A program made the position numbers and the translations under genes. The notes under the pieces were generated by a model. It did not search any database. It was not told where the DNA came from and was given only the letters and a program-made list of their open reading frames with translations. This document shows, in pieces, positions 8,443 to 10,000 of a DNA stretch of 10,000 nucleotides. Source of the DNA: Trachelipus rathkii (Eukaryota > Arthropoda > Malacostraca > Isopoda > Trachelipodidae). Each line of letters starts with the position of its first letter. Position 1 is the stretch's first letter. The stretch is taken from the NCBI GenBank assembly GCA_015478945.1, contig JABUQX010002799.1, forward strand, positions 22,501 through 32,500, read 5' to 3'.

Positions 8443-8646
8443 ATTCTGACTTTAATGGATGGGGTTATCCCTGAAATCATCCTTTGCCAAGAGAATGACA
8501 TGAGCCCAACCTTTCGTCGCAAGTCCTCGACCGCTGCATCACTGTCTATGAGAAGTTTTATCGACACGGGGTCCATTTCATCCCCTCAAGATTCTCCTAG
8601 ATCAGCTACTGAGGAAGTAACGCCTACAGGAGGGCTTAGTTGCATG
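8443..8646 (+). CDS. DNAH5/DNAH8: Dynein heavy chain exon 6 of 6: AAA2-AAA3 connection with a Ser/Thr-rich insert
   Basis: The exon has 68 codons. It begins ILTLMDGVIP, which continues VCQ of exon 5 as the family does (QSLNLLEGLIP), and ends GGLSCM, matching the family's GG(V/L)SC just before EHL. Between these, residues 11-62 are rich in Ser, Thr and Pro and include RRKSS at residues 25-29 (8515-8529), SP sites (MSPT, SSPQDSPRS) and an acidic EE. Vertebrate DNAH5/8 have only about 5-8 residues here, as I recall them. The acceptor is CTGTAG. The donor ATG|GTGCTT is weak and was chosen because homology stops there and the frame soon meets TAA at 8668-8670. The next exon (EHL..LFVF) is not seen in the window. 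Confidence 0.88.
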
Positions 8647-8725
8647 GTGCTTAATACTGTGCAGATATAATGTAGTTTTAAAACGGCAATGAATTAGGTG
8701 AATATAATCAATATTTATATATAAA

Positions 8726-8760
8726 TCGGTAAAAATCGGTAAAGTCGGTAAATCGGTAAA
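8726..8760 (+). repeat. Four tandem TCGGTAAA units
   Basis: Copies start at about 8726, 8736, 8745 and 8753 with 8-10 bp spacing. Each contains GGTAAA, which resembles a 5' splice site. Confidence 0.85.
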
Positions 8761-8869
8761 TTTTTATTTTAATTTGGTATAAACGCCGCTGATTCTTTTC
8801 AAAAGTTCTTATAATCCAAAAGTTTGTAGCCTTCTCAATTGGTAGACATTAGTAAAGATGATTTTACAT

Positions 8870-8990
8870 ATTTTCATATAAATATATTCAAAATGCATAT
8901 TAATTAAATATTTCCATATAAATTTATATTCAAAATCCATATTTTTTTATATTTTCATATAAATTTATATTTAATATTCATATTCAAATT
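8870..8990. repeat. Three imperfect 40-bp AT-rich tandem copies
   Basis: Copies at about 8870-8909, 8910-8950 and 8951-8990 share ATTTTCATATAAAT.TAT and end in CATATT or TATTCAAA words. Divergence is moderate. Confidence 0.75.
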
Positions 8991-9207
8991 TTTTGATACA
9001 GTTCCATGTGTATTAGTTTCATACTGCTATTCGAAATATGTCACCTGAATGTAGTATTCAACTGCTCATATTTATTCAGTAAAACAAAAAAATAATATAT
9101 CAAATATACTGGACTGGATTTTTAATGTATTAACATGACGTTTTTTTTGTTTCACTTTTTTTTATTAAGTTTGTAAAACTCCAGCTCTTGTAAACCTAAT
9201 ACAAATT

Positions 9208-9251
9208 AAAAAAAAAAATAAAAAAAAAAAATAATAAATAAATAAAAAAAA
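9208..9251 (+). repeat. A-rich tract
   Basis: Runs of A broken by single T residues, then AATAAATAAATA. No retroposon body is recognisable upstream, so it is not called a poly(A) tail. The remaining sequence to 9940 is plain AT-rich DNA with nothing recognised. Confidence 0.8.
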
Positions 9252-9938
9252 TATTATATTCAAACTTCATATTCTTTCTCTAACAATTAGAAAAATTGAA
9301 AATAAATTAATACTAATGAATATCCTTTTTAATAAATGCCGGGCTGCAGTGAGTAAAGTATAAAAGTATTGACAAAAATATTGATTGTATTCTTTATGCT
9401 TTACAAAGGAAATACTTTTCTTAAATTATATTTTAACTTTTTGTTTTTTTATAAAAACTTGAAATTTCCTTTTAATAAAATTCTGTAATTGTGTATTTCC
9501 TTTGCTAAAATATAGAAAAAATAGTAAATAAAATGCTGCCAATAAATAATGTCAAATGTATATAAAAAAAATTGTATAAAAAATTTTTGTAAACCTAAAA
9601 CTTAAATTTTGTCAAACTAAAAATTAATGTTTCGTTACTAACAAAATATGTTAATAAAAATAAATCTAATTATTTAAAAACCTGTGTAAAAATGTCTTAA
9701 ATTTTAAACTAATTTTTGTTCATCATAATAAATTTTAACTGTAAATACGAATTGGTTAAGTTAAGTGGTTGGCAACTTGAACAAAAAAAGAAATAAAGTA
9801 ATCAGTCCTTTATCCTAAATTAATTTTCAGTTTTTAGCTATTTTTAGTTACTTTTGGATACAACTGTCTAGTTTAATTTGAAATTACCATATCTATAAGC
9901 TTAAATACCATAAGATGCCTACCTCTTTACTTACAGCG

Positions 9939-9940
<2 letters not shown>

Positions 9941-10000
<60 letters not shown>
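9941..10000. repeat. (AT)n microsatellite at the window edge
   Basis: Thirty AT units running off the end of the window. Confidence 0.97.

Larger units (their letters stand above)
8647..10000 (+). other. AT-rich intron 3' of exon 6, continuing past the window
   Basis: It contains four TCGGTAAA units, three 40-bp AT-rich tandem copies, an A-rich tract and terminal (AT)n. No exon is recognised. An acceptor-like word, CTCTTTACTTACAG, ends at 9936-ish, but what follows turns into (AT)n within a few bases. Confidence 0.65.

Noticed and set aside
9188..9598. TTGTAAACCTAA occurring twice about 400 bp apart
   Set aside because: A 12-mer repeated in AT-rich DNA, with flanks that diverge at once, is too weak to call a repeat family.
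9916..10000. Acceptor-like CTCTTTACTTACAG as the start of dynein exon 7
   Set aside because: The bases after it (CGGAATATAT) become (AT)n and do not encode the expected EHL..LFVF segment; the call could change only with sequence beyond the window.

Overview
The window is nuclear DNA from an animal, most probably an arthropod and plausibly a decapod crustacean. The evidence is spliced exons with GT/AG introns, very dense long microsatellites, two interstitial arrays of the arthropod telomere pentamer (TTAGG/CCTAA), and a decayed non-LTR retrotransposon whose reverse transcriptase resembles copies common in decapod genomes. The species cannot be fixed from the sequence alone.

There is one real host gene, on the + strand: an internal piece of an axonemal outer-arm dynein heavy chain of the DNAH5/DNAH8 class. 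Six consecutive exons are recognisable: 2670-2827, 3416-3538, 5080-5207, 5401-5597, 7051-7236 and 8443-8646. Their phases chain correctly (0, 2, 1, 0, 0), and together they encode about 330 residues of a protein that is normally about 4,500-4,700 residues long. They cover the end of the AAA1-AAA2 connection, AAA2 (P-loop, Walker B, the ASPATVSR segment) and the start of the AAA2-AAA3 connection. The gene enters from the left and leaves to the right, so no promoter, start codon, stop codon or polyadenylation site is in view. Five exons are open and well conserved. The AAA2 P-loop exon (3416-3538) carries a stop codon, a net 4-nt insertion and lost P-loop residues. It lies directly between two long microsatellites, so consensus error is as likely as true decay.

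Layout: 1-938, 5'-truncated and frameshifted retrotransposon 3' end; 939-1322, AT microsatellite; 1323-1640, possible tRNA-derived SINE remnant; 1649-1729, (AG)n; 1875-1951, GC-rich palindrome-flanked (GGTGC)5; 2107-2250, (TA)n; 2522-2613, (CCTAA)n; then the exons, separated by introns made largely of (TA)n, (TTA)n, (TAA)n, (GT)n, small tandem duplications and, at 7576-7829, a (TTAGG)n array with higher-order structure. 8647-10000 is AT-rich intron with short tandem repeats.

I do not see an unknown multi-gene system. The most interesting signals are the damaged P-loop exon, splice sites built from microsatellite sequence, inverted telomere-type arrays flanking five exons, a Ser/Thr-rich insert with an RRKS site in the AAA2-AAA3 connection, and a 50-codon minus-strand ORF over a 45-bp repeat.
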